A stretch of DNA of 56,178 nt, from contig DURT01000009.1 of assembly GCA_012843025.1 (NCBI GenBank), positions 1-56,178 of the forward strand, read 5' to 3'. Each line of letters begins with the position of its first letter. The first letter of the stretch is position 1. Origin of the DNA: Tissierellia bacterium (GTDB taxonomy: Bacteria; Bacillota; Clostridia; Tissierellales; Sedimentibacteraceae). Under the pieces are notes generated by a model, which had not been told where the DNA came from, made no database searches, and was given only the letters and a program-made list of their open reading frames with translations. The position numbers and the translations under genes were made by a program. Below, piece after piece: positions 19,806-27,547 of the stretch.

Positions 19806-19821
19806 GCAATACATGTGCCAA
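19806..19821 (-). promoter_or_regulatory. Sigma-54 promoter for the BKACE operon
   Basis: On the minus strand TTGGCAC-ATGTA-TTGCT matches the -24/-12 consensus exactly, with GG and GC twelve bases apart. The predicted start, about 12 bases past the -12 GC, leaves a leader of about 30 bases before the BKACE ATG. Confidence 0.9.
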
Positions 19822-19893
19822 GTTTATATAGTCTATAATATGTTTGAAATCAGCGAAACTAAGAAATATATAATAAAAAATTAGCACAAAAAT

Positions 19894-20012
19894 TGTAGAA
19901 AAATTAATCACAAAGCACAGATTAATGTAGAAATTTTCTACATTAATTAAATTTAAGCCATTTGTAAGCCTTGTAGAAAATCTAAACAATATTCGCTTGC
20001 TAAGTGTAGAAA
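19894..20012. promoter_or_regulatory. Four TGTAGAAA enhancer (UAS) sites between divergent sigma-54 promoters
   Basis: TGTAGAAA occurs at 19894, 19926, 19972 and 20005, always on the plus strand. The second copy is the left arm of a perfect 27-base palindrome at 19921-19947 (core TGTAGAAATTTTCTACA). The third has a weaker inverted partner (TCTAAACA). The spacings of 32, 46 and 33 bases are roughly three to four helical turns. They lie about 65-190 bases from both -24 elements, the normal range for enhancer-binding proteins. The product of the gene at 16980-18362 is the obvious candidate to bind. Confidence 0.75.
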
Positions 20013-20071
20013 CCAACAACACCAAGCATAAGCTTTTTTATAAAAACCATGGAAATTGCTCATTAATTTTC

Positions 20072-20088
20072 TTGGCACACTATTTGCT
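20072..20088 (+). promoter_or_regulatory. Sigma-54 promoter for the PanE-like/GntP operon
   Basis: TTGGCAC-ACTAT-TTGCT is a full -24/-12 match with GG at 20074-20075 and GC at 20086-20087. The expected start near 20098 lies about 29 bases before the ATG at 20127. Confidence 0.92.
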
Positions 20089-20126
20089 TTATATTTAAGC
20101 ACACAATATTTTTAGGAGGTTTCATA

Positions 20127-21152
20127 ATGAAAATAGCAATTTATGGTTGTGGTGCAATGGGTACTGTTTTAGGGGCTTACCTAAACAAAAATGGTCTTGA
20201 AGTTACATTAATTGATAACTATGTCGATCATGTAAATGCATTAAATGAAAAAGGAGCACGCATAATAGGATGTGCTGATCTTACCGTACCTGTAAAGGCA
20301 ATTACACCAGATCAAATGGAAGGAAAGTATGATTTAATTTTTCTTTTTACGAAACAAACGGCAAATGCAGAAGCACTTCCTCATATTAAACAGTTTCTTA
20401 ATGATGACAGCATAGTTTGTACATTGCAAAATGGTGTTCCTGAATATAGTGTTGAAGAATATATAGGGGGAAACAGAACAGTAGGCGGAACTGTTCTTTG
20501 GGGAGCAACTTTTATCAGTCCAGGAGTATCTGAGGTTACTCAAGACGTTACTTCAGGAGATATTTTGTTTGATATAGGAGAAATAAGAGGGGGAATTACA
20601 GAACGAATAAAAAAAGTTGCTCAAGTTCTTGAATATATGGGTCCTGTTACTATAGTAGAGAACTTAATGGGAGCACGTTGGTCTAAACTCTTGCTTAACA
20701 GCTGCATGAGTGGAATGTCAGCAGCTATGGGTTCTATTTTTGGAGACATTTTAGATAATCCAAAGGCAAGTGCTTGTTTAAGTTATATTGCAAGTGATAT
20801 CATAAATGTTTGTGAAAAGGCAAAGGTTGATTTAGAAGGTGTTATGGGAATGGAAATGGTGGACTTTGGTAAAGTTGACACTAAGGAAGATTTTGAAAAA
20901 TCTCAAAATTGTTTTAGAAAGTTCTATGCTGATAAATTAACAGCTAAGGCAAGTATGCTTCAAGATTTGGAAAAAGGTAAGAAGACAGAAGTTGAGATGA
21001 TAAATGGATTTGTTGTGGACCAGGGTAAAAAATATGGAGTTCCAACACCTTATAATGATATAGTTGTTAAAATTATCAAAGGTATAGAAAATAAGGAATT
21101 ACCATTAAGTATGGATAATCTAAAATTCTTTGAATTGCCAGAGTTTAATTAA
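20127..21152 (+). CDS. PanE/ApbA-family 2-dehydropantoate 2-reductase-like protein
   Basis: The 341-residue protein has the N-terminal NADP-binding Rossmann motif IYGCGAMGTVLGAYL and the ApbA C-terminal helical domain. A conserved lysine (ARWSKLLLNSCM, about residue 192) is the likely catalytic general acid. True PanE reduces ketopantoate in CoA synthesis, but this copy is induced by a sigma-54 promoter, coupled to a GntP-type permease and divergent from a BKACE gene. A catabolic 2- or 3-hydroxy acid dehydrogenase working on the imported substrate is more likely. AGGAGGTTTCATA precedes the ATG. Confidence 0.82.
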   Translation: MKIAIYGCGAMGTVLGAYLNKNGLEVTLIDNYVDHVNALNEKGARIIGCADLTVPVKAITPDQMEGKYDLIFLFTKQTANAEALPHIKQFLNDDSIVCTLQNGVPEYSVEEYIGGNRTVGGTVLWGATFISPGVSEVTQDVTSGDILFDIGEIRGGITERIKKVAQVLEYMGPVTIVENLMGARWSKLLLNSCMSGMSAAMGSIFGDILDNPKASACLSYIASDIINVCEKAKVDLEGVMGMEMVDFGKVDTKEDFEKSQNCFRKFYADKLTAKASMLQDLEKGKKTEVEMINGFVVDQGKKYGVPTPYNDIVVKIIKGIENKELPLSMDNLKFFELPEFN

Positions 21153-21216
21153 TTAAACTCTGCATTCAGAAAAAATTAAATAAACTAACATAAAAAATAA
21201 TAATTAAGGAGAAAAT

Positions 21217-22539
21217 ATGAACACATTTGCTATAATAGGACTTATTTTAGCTGTATTGGTACTGGGTGTTGCAGCTTACAAAGGCTGGGGAGCTCTTACT
21301 TCAACTTTATTAGCGTCTTTAGTAGTTATTCTTACAAGTGGGATGAATATATGGGAAGGCTTTTCAAACTTTTATATGCAAGGTTATACAGGAGCCTATG
21401 CAAGTTTCTTCCTGATGTTCTGTTGCTCAAGTTTGTATGCTAACTTCATGAATGTTTCTGGTAGTGCAACTTCTATTGCATATCAGTTTATTGATTGGTT
21501 CGGAAGGCAGAAAGTACTACTGGTATGTTTTGTAATAACTTTAGTGTTAACTTACGGGGGAGTAAGTCTCTTTGTTGTTGTATATGCAATGGCGCCTATT
21601 ATGTTTACACTTTTTAAAGAAGCAAACTTACCAAGACATTTAACAATGGCTATAATTATTGCCGGTTCAGCTTCATTATCGATGACTGCTCTTCCAGGCA
21701 CACCAGCACTTACTAACGTTATACCTACTCAATTTTTAGGAACAACATTAACTGCAGCTCCCATTTATGGAATAATCGCATCAATAGCATTTTTCGTCAT
21801 GATCGTATTTTATTTGAATTACTGCGAAAAGAAGGCAAGAGCTAATAATGAATACTGGACCTATCCAGAAGGTGTAGATCCTTCAAAATATGAAATTCAG
21901 GATCGTAGTCTGCTACCATCATCAATAAAAGCATTTTTACCCATGATAATATTAATGACAATCATAATAGTAGGAAGCAGATTAGGACTTAATTCTACAA
22001 TGCTTGCTACTGGTGCAATGTTAGCTGGTACCTTGACTGTATTTGTTTTAAACATTGATAAGTTTAAGGGACAAGATATGAAAAAAATTATATCAACTGG
22101 CTTAGAAGGCGGTATAGGTGGTATAGGCGGCTATGCAGGAGTTGTTGCTTTCGGATCAGTAGTATCAAATTCAGAAGCATTTACTTCAATAGTTGACTGG
22201 GTTCTAAGTATGCAAATGAATCCATATGCACAGGGAGCATTTGCTACCATGGTGGTATCTGCAGTAACAGGATCCTCCTCTGGCGGATTAAGAATCATGT
22301 TTACTGCATTTGCCGATGGATTTTTAACATCTGGTGCAAACTTAGAGTTATTGCATCGTTTGGTAAGTATAGCGGCAGGTGCTTTGGATACCTTACCACA
22401 TTCACCAGGATTATTCCTGATGTTTGCAGTACTGGGTCTTACTCACAAAGAAGCATATAAACATGTATTCTGGACAACAGTGGTAATACCGACAATTATT
22501 ACATTGGTATCTTTGGCAGTATTTATAATGTTCTTCTAA
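21217..22539 (+). CDS. GntP-type organic acid permease
   Basis: This 440-residue membrane protein has about twelve hydrophobic segments. Motifs include SASLSMTALPGTPALTNVIP and SAVTGSSSGGLRIMFTAFAD, and near the end GALDTLPHSPGLFLMFAVLG. This is the pattern of the GntP family, which imports gluconate, 3-hydroxybutyrate and other hydroxy or keto acids by cation symport. It is the second gene of the sigma-54 operon, 64 bases after the PanE-like reductase gene, and is followed by a terminator. Context points to a short hydroxy or keto acid as substrate. Confidence 0.85.
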   Translation: MNTFAIIGLILAVLVLGVAAYKGWGALTSTLLASLVVILTSGMNIWEGFSNFYMQGYTGAYASFFLMFCCSSLYANFMNVSGSATSIAYQFIDWFGRQKVLLVCFVITLVLTYGGVSLFVVVYAMAPIMFTLFKEANLPRHLTMAIIIAGSASLSMTALPGTPALTNVIPTQFLGTTLTAAPIYGIIASIAFFVMIVFYLNYCEKKARANNEYWTYPEGVDPSKYEIQDRSLLPSSIKAFLPMIILMTIIIVGSRLGLNSTMLATGAMLAGTLTVFVLNIDKFKGQDMKKIISTGLEGGIGGIGGYAGVVAFGSVVSNSEAFTSIVDWVLSMQMNPYAQGAFATMVVSAVTGSSSGGLRIMFTAFADGFLTSGANLELLHRLVSIAAGALDTLPHSPGLFLMFAVLGLTHKEAYKHVFWTTVVIPTIITLVSLAVFIMFF

Positions 22540-22577
22540 TAAAATTAACGTAAACTTATCTTAAGTATCTTATAAAC

Positions 22578-22610
22578 AAAAGGACCTAGGCTCTCTAAGG
22601 TCCTTTTAAC
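22578..22610 (+). terminator. Terminator after the GntP permease gene
   Basis: AAAAGGACCT (22578-22587) pairs with AGGTCCTTTT (22598-22607) over a ten-base loop. It starts 38 bases after the stop codon. Confidence 0.8.
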
Positions 22611-22751
22611 TTGGATATAAAGGCCTCAGTACAAGATTTCAGCATTCCATTTTATTAGCATATCTGATAAAATATAAGAAATACATTAAGGTGGCTGTGG
22701 CCTTTAGGGATTAATAAGGCGATGTGAAATTAATAATTGTACGGAGGATTT

Positions 22752-22973
22752 ATGGAGAGAAAAATTAATACTTTTTCATGTCCACTGTGTGGACAAGAAA
22801 TGGAAGAAGGATATGTCCATTCAAGGAAGCAAATATTGTGGTCAGATGATCCAAAAGAGAGATTGTACGACTTATATGATGAAAATTTAGTTCCAATGGC
22901 AATAAGAAGATCTATTAAAGTTCCTGGCTTAAGATGTAAAGAATGTAAAGTTGTTTTGTTTGAATATGAATAA
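22752..22973 (+). CDS. Small zinc-ribbon protein
   Basis: The frame is open from a TTG at 22737, but ACGGAGGATTT directly before the ATG at 22752 sets the start (73 residues). Two cysteine pairs, CPLC near the N-terminus and CKEC near the C-terminus, should form one zinc ribbon. The sequence between has GYVHSRKQILWSD and ends LRCKECKVVLFEYE. This fits a family of small bacterial zinc-ribbon proteins of unknown function (PF20097-like, from memory). It may be cotranscribed with the flavoprotein gene 27 bases downstream. Confidence 0.7.
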   Translation: MERKINTFSCPLCGQEMEEGYVHSRKQILWSDDPKERLYDLYDENLVPMAIRRSIKVPGLRCKECKVVLFEYE

Positions 22974-23000
22974 TGTTTAAAGGAAATTGGAGGTATATTA

Positions 23001-23579
23001 TTGAAATACTTAATTTTGATGGGTAGTCCTCGGAAAAATGGAAATACTCACGAACTAGTAAAACCCTTTATGGAGGAACTCAAAACAAACAACAATCAGT
23101 GTGAAATACTGTGGCTTTATGATATGAATATTAAACCTTGCCTAGCGTGCCGCGTTTGTCAAAATTACTGGACAAGCTTTGGATGTGCAATTAAAGATGA
23201 GGCACAGATAGTATTTGACAAAATTTTAGAAAGCCATGTAATCATTTTGGCAACTCCTATTTATTCATGGTATTGTACTCCTCCCATGAAGTCTATGATG
23301 GATCGTATGGTATATGGAATGAACAAGTATTATGGAGATGAAAAGGGTCCATCCCTCTGGGCGGGGAAGAAAGTTGCCCTCATAACAACATGCGGCTACA
23401 GACCGGAAAAGGGTAGTGATCTATTTGAAGAGGGAATAAAGCGTTACTGCAAACATTCACAGTTAAATTATATAGGGATGTTAGTGGAAAGACATTTGGG
23501 ATATAATACAGAATTTATTACGGAAGAAAAAATTAATAATGCTCGATTGTTTGCCAGAGAATTAATGATGTTGCAATAA
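23001..23579 (+). CDS. Flavodoxin-fold NAD(P)H/FMN oxidoreductase, iron-sulfur flavoprotein-like
   Basis: The 192-residue protein begins MKYLILMGSPRKNGNTHELV, the phosphate-binding loop of NADPH-dependent FMN reductases. The cysteines in CLACRVCQNY, with a fourth eight residues later, follow the compact motif of iron-sulfur flavoproteins (CX2CX2C plus one more), suggesting a [4Fe-4S] cluster. Residues 88-94 (TPIYSWY) form the second FMN loop. It starts with TTG after TTGGAGGTATATTA. Such proteins move electrons between ferredoxin and small acceptors; the partner is unknown. Confidence 0.82.
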   Translation: MKYLILMGSPRKNGNTHELVKPFMEELKTNNNQCEILWLYDMNIKPCLACRVCQNYWTSFGCAIKDEAQIVFDKILESHVIILATPIYSWYCTPPMKSMMDRMVYGMNKYYGDEKGPSLWAGKKVALITTCGYRPEKGSDLFEEGIKRYCKHSQLNYIGMLVERHLGYNTEFITEEKINNARLFARELMMLQ

Positions 23580-23624
23580 TTGGAATGTTTAGTATATAAT
23601 AGTAGAAACAATATATGAAAGGCA

Positions 23625-24452
23625 GTGGTATCTGAGTTGAAAAAGTTGAAGTTGTATGGTTTCAATAATCTTACTAAGTCCCTTAGTTTTAATATTTATG
23701 ATATTTGTTACGCAAAAACCTTAAGGGAGCAAAAAGAATATATTGAATATATTGACGAGCAATATAATTCTGAAAGGTTGACACAGATTCTAACCAGGGT
23801 AACAGAAATTATAGGAGCAAATATCCTTAATATTTCAAAGCAAGACTATGACCCACAGGGAGCTTCTGTTAATGTCTTGATAGCAGAAGGGGCCATGTCA
23901 AGTGATGAAATAGACCCTTCCTGTAATCAGGGAAAGCTTTACAATAATTTAGAGCGGGAGACCATACATGCTCATTTAGATAAAAGCCACGTAACAGTGC
24001 ATACTTATCCTGAACACCACCCAGAAAAAGCTATTTCAACATTTCGGGTTGATATAGATGTTTCCACTTGCGGTCAGATTTCTCCTCTTAACGCTTTAGA
24101 TTATTTAATTGATAGTTTTGATTCAGATATAATTATCATTGACTACAGAGTAAGAGGCTTTACCAGGGATTTAAAGGGAAAGAAATTATTTATTGATCAC
24201 GAAATTAAATCTATACAGGATTATATAGATAAAGAAACATTGAAAAAGTATGATGCTGTTGATATGAATGTTTTTCAGTCCAATACTTTTCACACAAAGA
24301 TGATAATAAAGGAAATTGACCTTAATAATTATTTATTTAACAGGGATGCAGAAGAATTGTCCATGAAAAAAAGATTGGAAATCAAAGATAATTTAAGAAA
24401 AGAAATGATTGAAATTTTCAATGGTATGAACATATATCAGGAGGAAGGATAA
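23625..24452 (+). CDS. speD: S-adenosylmethionine decarboxylase proenzyme
   Basis: SpeD makes decarboxylated AdoMet, the aminopropyl donor for spermidine. This 275-residue protein is of the long E. coli type. Its self-cleavage site is in [15 protein letters not shown]: Lys120-Ser121, with the Ser becoming the pyruvoyl group. Flanking segments [10 protein letters not shown] and [20 protein letters not shown] agree. The start is uncertain: GTG 23625 is very close to AAAGG, whereas TTG 23637 matches the family N-terminus (MKKLKLxGFNN) but lies 14 bases from it. The stop touches the speE start. Confidence 0.94.
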   Translation: MVSELKKLKLYGFNNLTKSLSFNIYDICYAKTLREQKEYIEYIDEQYNSERLTQILTRVTEIIGANILNISKQDYDPQGASVNVLIAEGAMSSDEIDPSCNQGKLYNNLERETIHAHLDKSHVTVHTYPEHHPEKAISTFRVDIDVSTCGQISPLNALDYLIDSFDSDIIIIDYRVRGFTRDLKGKKLFIDHEIKSIQDYIDKETLKKYDAVDMNVFQSNTFHTKMIIKEIDLNNYLFNRDAEELSMKKRLEIKDNLRKEMIEIFNGMNIYQEEG

Positions 24453-25298
24453 ATGGAATTGTGGTTTACGGAATATTATACGGAAAATGTGAAATTTTCA
24501 ATAAAAGTTGACAAACATCTCAAGAGTATACAGAGTGACTTTCAAAAAATAGATATTTTTCAGACTCCTGAATTCGGCAAAATTTTGGTTATTGACGGTT
24601 ATTTAATGTTGACGGAAAGAGATGAATTCATATATCACGAAATGATAGCTCATGTACCCATGGCGGTGGCCCCTATTAAGAATATACTTGTAATAGGTGC
24701 GGGAGACGGAGGGACAGTGAGGGAGCTGACCAAGTACCACCATATAGAGAGAATTGATATGGTTGAAATTGATAAAATGGTGGTAGATGTATGTATGGAA
24801 TTTATCCCTCAAACATCATGCAGATTAAAAGATAAGAGGGTGAATCTGTATTTTGAGGATGGATTGAAATTCGTTAAAACAAAGGAAAATGAATACGATT
24901 TAATAATTGTAGATTCTACTGATCCCATAGGGCCTGGAGCGGAGCTTTTCACTTTAGAATTTTATGAGAACTGTTTTAGAGCTTTAAAAGATAAAGGGAT
25001 ACTTGTCAATCAGCATGAAAGTCCCTATTATAAAGGCGATGCTGAGGCAATGCAAAATGCTCATAGAAAATTAAAGAAAGTTTTCCCTATTGCCAAAGTT
25101 TATCAAGCTCATATTCCTACCTATAGTTCCGGCCACTGGCTTTTTGGATTTGCATCTAAGAAGTATGATCCTGTATTGGATTTGAAAGAAGAAAGTTGGA
25201 ATTCTCTTCACTTAGAAACATATTATTATAATACTGAGCTTCACAAAGGTGCGTTTGCCATCCCTAATTATGTTAAAAAGTTATTGGAGGAATCCTAG
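24453..25298 (+). CDS. speE: Spermidine synthase (polyamine aminopropyltransferase)
   Basis: The 281-residue protein transfers the aminopropyl group from decarboxylated AdoMet to putrescine. It has the Rossmann motif ILVIGAGDGGTVREL, the acidic VEIDKMV loop, EDGLKFV and the catalytic DSTDPIGPG loop near residues 152-160. It begins directly after the speD stop and is followed by a Crp/Fnr gene overlapping by one base. Ornithine and arginine decarboxylase genes are not in the window, so putrescine must come from elsewhere. Confidence 0.96.
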   Translation: MELWFTEYYTENVKFSIKVDKHLKSIQSDFQKIDIFQTPEFGKILVIDGYLMLTERDEFIYHEMIAHVPMAVAPIKNILVIGAGDGGTVRELTKYHHIERIDMVEIDKMVVDVCMEFIPQTSCRLKDKRVNLYFEDGLKFVKTKENEYDLIIVDSTDPIGPGAELFTLEFYENCFRALKDKGILVNQHESPYYKGDAEAMQNAHRKLKKVFPIAKVYQAHIPTYSSGHWLFGFASKKYDPVLDLKEESWNSLHLETYYYNTELHKGAFAIPNYVKKLLEES

Positions 25299-25972
25299 TG
25301 ATTAATGATGAGGGTTTAACCTACTTAAAAGAACATTTAAATTTTTGGGATAAATTAAATGACAAAGAAAAACAGCTTTTGATAAACAACGTCTCTTCTG
25401 TTAAATATAACAAGGGAGAAAATCTCCACGGCGGAGACAAAAACTGTGTAGGACACTTATTAGTAAAAACAGGTGAGTTAAGGGTATATATTCTGTCTGA
25501 AGAAGGAAGAGACGTTACATTATATCGATTGGTACCAGGGGACACCTGTGTTTTATCTGCTTCCTGCGTTTTAAATCATATAAGCTTTGATGTGATGATT
25601 GATGCAGAACAGGAAACAGAGGTTCTGCTGCTAAATATTGGCGCTTTTAGTAAATTGAAAGAGAGTAATATCCATGTTGAGAATTATGCTTATAAAGTTG
25701 CGGCAGACAGATTTTCAGACATAATGTGGGCAATGGAACAGATATTGTTCACAAGTTTTGAGAAAAGACTGGCAGTATTTCTCTACGATGAAATGGTTAA
25801 AAATAAATCTAATAAAATTAATCTTACTCATGAGCAAATAGCAAGATACGTAGGAAGTGCCAGAGAAGTTGTTTCCCGCACCTTAAAAAACTTTGAATCT
25901 CAGGGTATTTTGAAGTTATCAAGGGGGAAATTAAGTATTATAGATAAAGAAAAATTGAGATCTTTAATTTAG
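25298..25972 (+). CDS. Crp/Fnr family transcriptional regulator
   Basis: The 224-residue protein has an N-terminal cyclic-nucleotide-like beta-barrel (about 15-120, GELRVYILSEEGRDVTLYRL) and a C-terminal winged helix (about 150-220, LTHEQIARYVGSAREVVSRTLKNFE). The barrel lacks the Crp cAMP-binding Arg-Ser pair as far as I can see. It contains CVLSASCVL, so it may sense redox or a small ligand. The GTG start overlaps the speE stop codon, so it is cotranscribed with speDE and may control polyamine synthesis. It converges with the LuxR gene. Confidence 0.88.
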   Translation: MINDEGLTYLKEHLNFWDKLNDKEKQLLINNVSSVKYNKGENLHGGDKNCVGHLLVKTGELRVYILSEEGRDVTLYRLVPGDTCVLSASCVLNHISFDVMIDAEQETEVLLLNIGAFSKLKESNIHVENYAYKVAADRFSDIMWAMEQILFTSFEKRLAVFLYDEMVKNKSNKINLTHEQIARYVGSAREVVSRTLKNFESQGILKLSRGKLSIIDKEKLRSLI

Positions 25973-25987
25973 AATCGGAAAACATTA

Positions 25988-27547
25988 TCAATCAACTATA
26001 TCTATTCCTAATTCTTTAAGCATTTCAACATAAAGGACAAGCTCGTCCTTGGAAGTAATGTTTAATTTTGAATAAATATGTTTGGTATGAGTTTTAATTG
26101 TATTGATGCTTAAACATAAAGTTTCTGCAATTTCTTTAGCGTTGTATTGTTGAGCATATAAGTTGAATACTGAGCGTTCTGCTGGAGAAAGAGTCTTAAT
26201 GTTTTTCAAAAAGTCATTGAGAATTTGCGAATTGTGATCGGTCTCTTTTTTGCTGTGAGTGTTCTTGCTTGAAAGAAATTCTATTAATTCATCGATTTCT
26301 AATACATTTGTTTTAACTTTTTCTCTTGGATTGTTTTTGATTATATCTATACCCTTGTTGATGGGAATTATATAGTACTTACTTAAGATGAAGGATACAA
26401 TAATACCAAGCAACATTAAAATTGTACATATAAATACTATTTTCATATTTGTATTAACAATATAATTATTTACATCATCTCGGGGAACCATTAAGGCTAA
26501 CGCCCATTGATTATCAGCAAACAAGGAATTTTCAGGATACATTTTTAAATTCTCATGGTATCCAATGAAGCTACTTTCATCATTTTCATAAGTGTAGAGG
26601 GATCTTTTTCCACTTGAAATTATTAAATTACCCTGACTTAGCAAGTTTCTTGCGGAGTAGCCTCCAGACAATAAGGACCCCTCCGTCTGTAATGCATTAT
26701 TTACAAGAGGTGAAATTAAACAGAAAATCCTATTATACATACTGTTGTCAGGCATATTTGAAAGTTTAAAAAGCATGGAGCTAACATCAAACCCACATAC
26801 TCCAAAAACATTTCCTTCAGTATCCATAAGTGGGACAGAACACATAATGATTTTCTCGTTAGTTTCAGGAAAAATGAATGCTGGGCTCCAATAGTATAAA
26901 CATGTTAAGGAGTTGTTTTCTTTTCTTGCTTTGTCTATTACAGGATGATAATAGGGGGCATCTGTTACGTTAAATTCCATTCTCCATTGGGGATGAAGAG
27001 GCAGGGAATTTCTATATGCAATTTTAGCATTACCTCTTAAAACATAAATAGTAGGACTTGAAGAATTAACTATATTTGGTTCCATATTTTTCAAATAGAG
27101 TCCTGCTTTGGAATATTCAGAATTAGGAAGTTTTTCATTTACTGTTGCATCTAAGACAAAAAAAGCACCACTACTTTTAGACTTTTGCAAATAAAGAATT
27201 ACATGGTTAAGTTCATTGGATACAATTTCCTCCAAAAGAGTTGGATTATTTACCAAGTCCAAAGTATTTAAATTTTTTTCCCTTAAATGGCTTTCTATAT
27301 TTAAAGATAAAGACCGGGAAAATCCTACCGCTTCAGCAGCTAAATTTTCATAAAACTTACCAGCATCTTTTATTATATGGGCGTGTTCATCTCTTATGAA
27401 GGTTTCACTTCTTCCTAATCCAGCCGTAATATTGCCGGATACCAGGAAAATTATCAGCACACCTAAGAGCATAGTTAGGACAAGGATTATTAAGAAAAAG
27501 AATAATCTTAGGCGCATGGTAAATTTGATTTTATCTTTAATATTCAA
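25988..27547 (-). CDS. Membrane-anchored LuxR-type regulator with extracellular sensor domain
   Basis: The 519-residue protein has a membrane helix near residues 11-35 and a large extracytoplasmic region of about 320 residues that resembles a double Cache sensor (EGNVFGVCGFDVSSM fits the usual final strands). A second helix follows (IVFICTILMLLGIIVSFIL), then a linker and a C-terminal LuxR/GerE helix-turn-helix (about 455-510, AKEIAETLCLSINTIKTHTKHIYSKL). It would bind DNA while held in the membrane. TTG 27547 lies five bases after AGGTGGG and overlaps the end of the upstream binding-protein gene by 11 bases, so the two are translationally coupled and probably partners. Confidence 0.82.
   Translation of the reverse strand: MNIKDKIKFTMRLRLFFFLIILVLTMLLGVLIIFLVSGNITAGLGRSETFIRDEHAHIIKDAGKFYENLAAEAVGFSRSLSLNIESHLREKNLNTLDLVNNPTLLEEIVSNELNHVILYLQKSKSSGAFFVLDATVNEKLPNSEYSKAGLYLKNMEPNIVNSSSPTIYVLRGNAKIAYRNSLPLHPQWRMEFNVTDAPYYHPVIDKARKENNSLTCLYYWSPAFIFPETNEKIIMCSVPLMDTEGNVFGVCGFDVSSMLFKLSNMPDNSMYNRIFCLISPLVNNALQTEGSLLSGGYSARNLLSQGNLIISSGKRSLYTYENDESSFIGYHENLKMYPENSLFADNQWALALMVPRDDVNNYIVNTNMKIVFICTILMLLGIIVSFILSKYYIIPINKGIDIIKNNPREKVKTNVLEIDELIEFLSSKNTHSKKETDHNSQILNDFLKNIKTLSPAERSVFNLYAQQYNAKEIAETLCLSINTIKTHTKHIYSKLNITSKDELVLYVEMLKELGIDIVD

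Noticed and set aside
19795-20025. 76-codon minus-strand frame in the region before the BKACE gene
   Set aside because: It covers the sigma-54 promoter and enhancer sites, has no ribosome site and its residues are those of AT-rich noncoding DNA.
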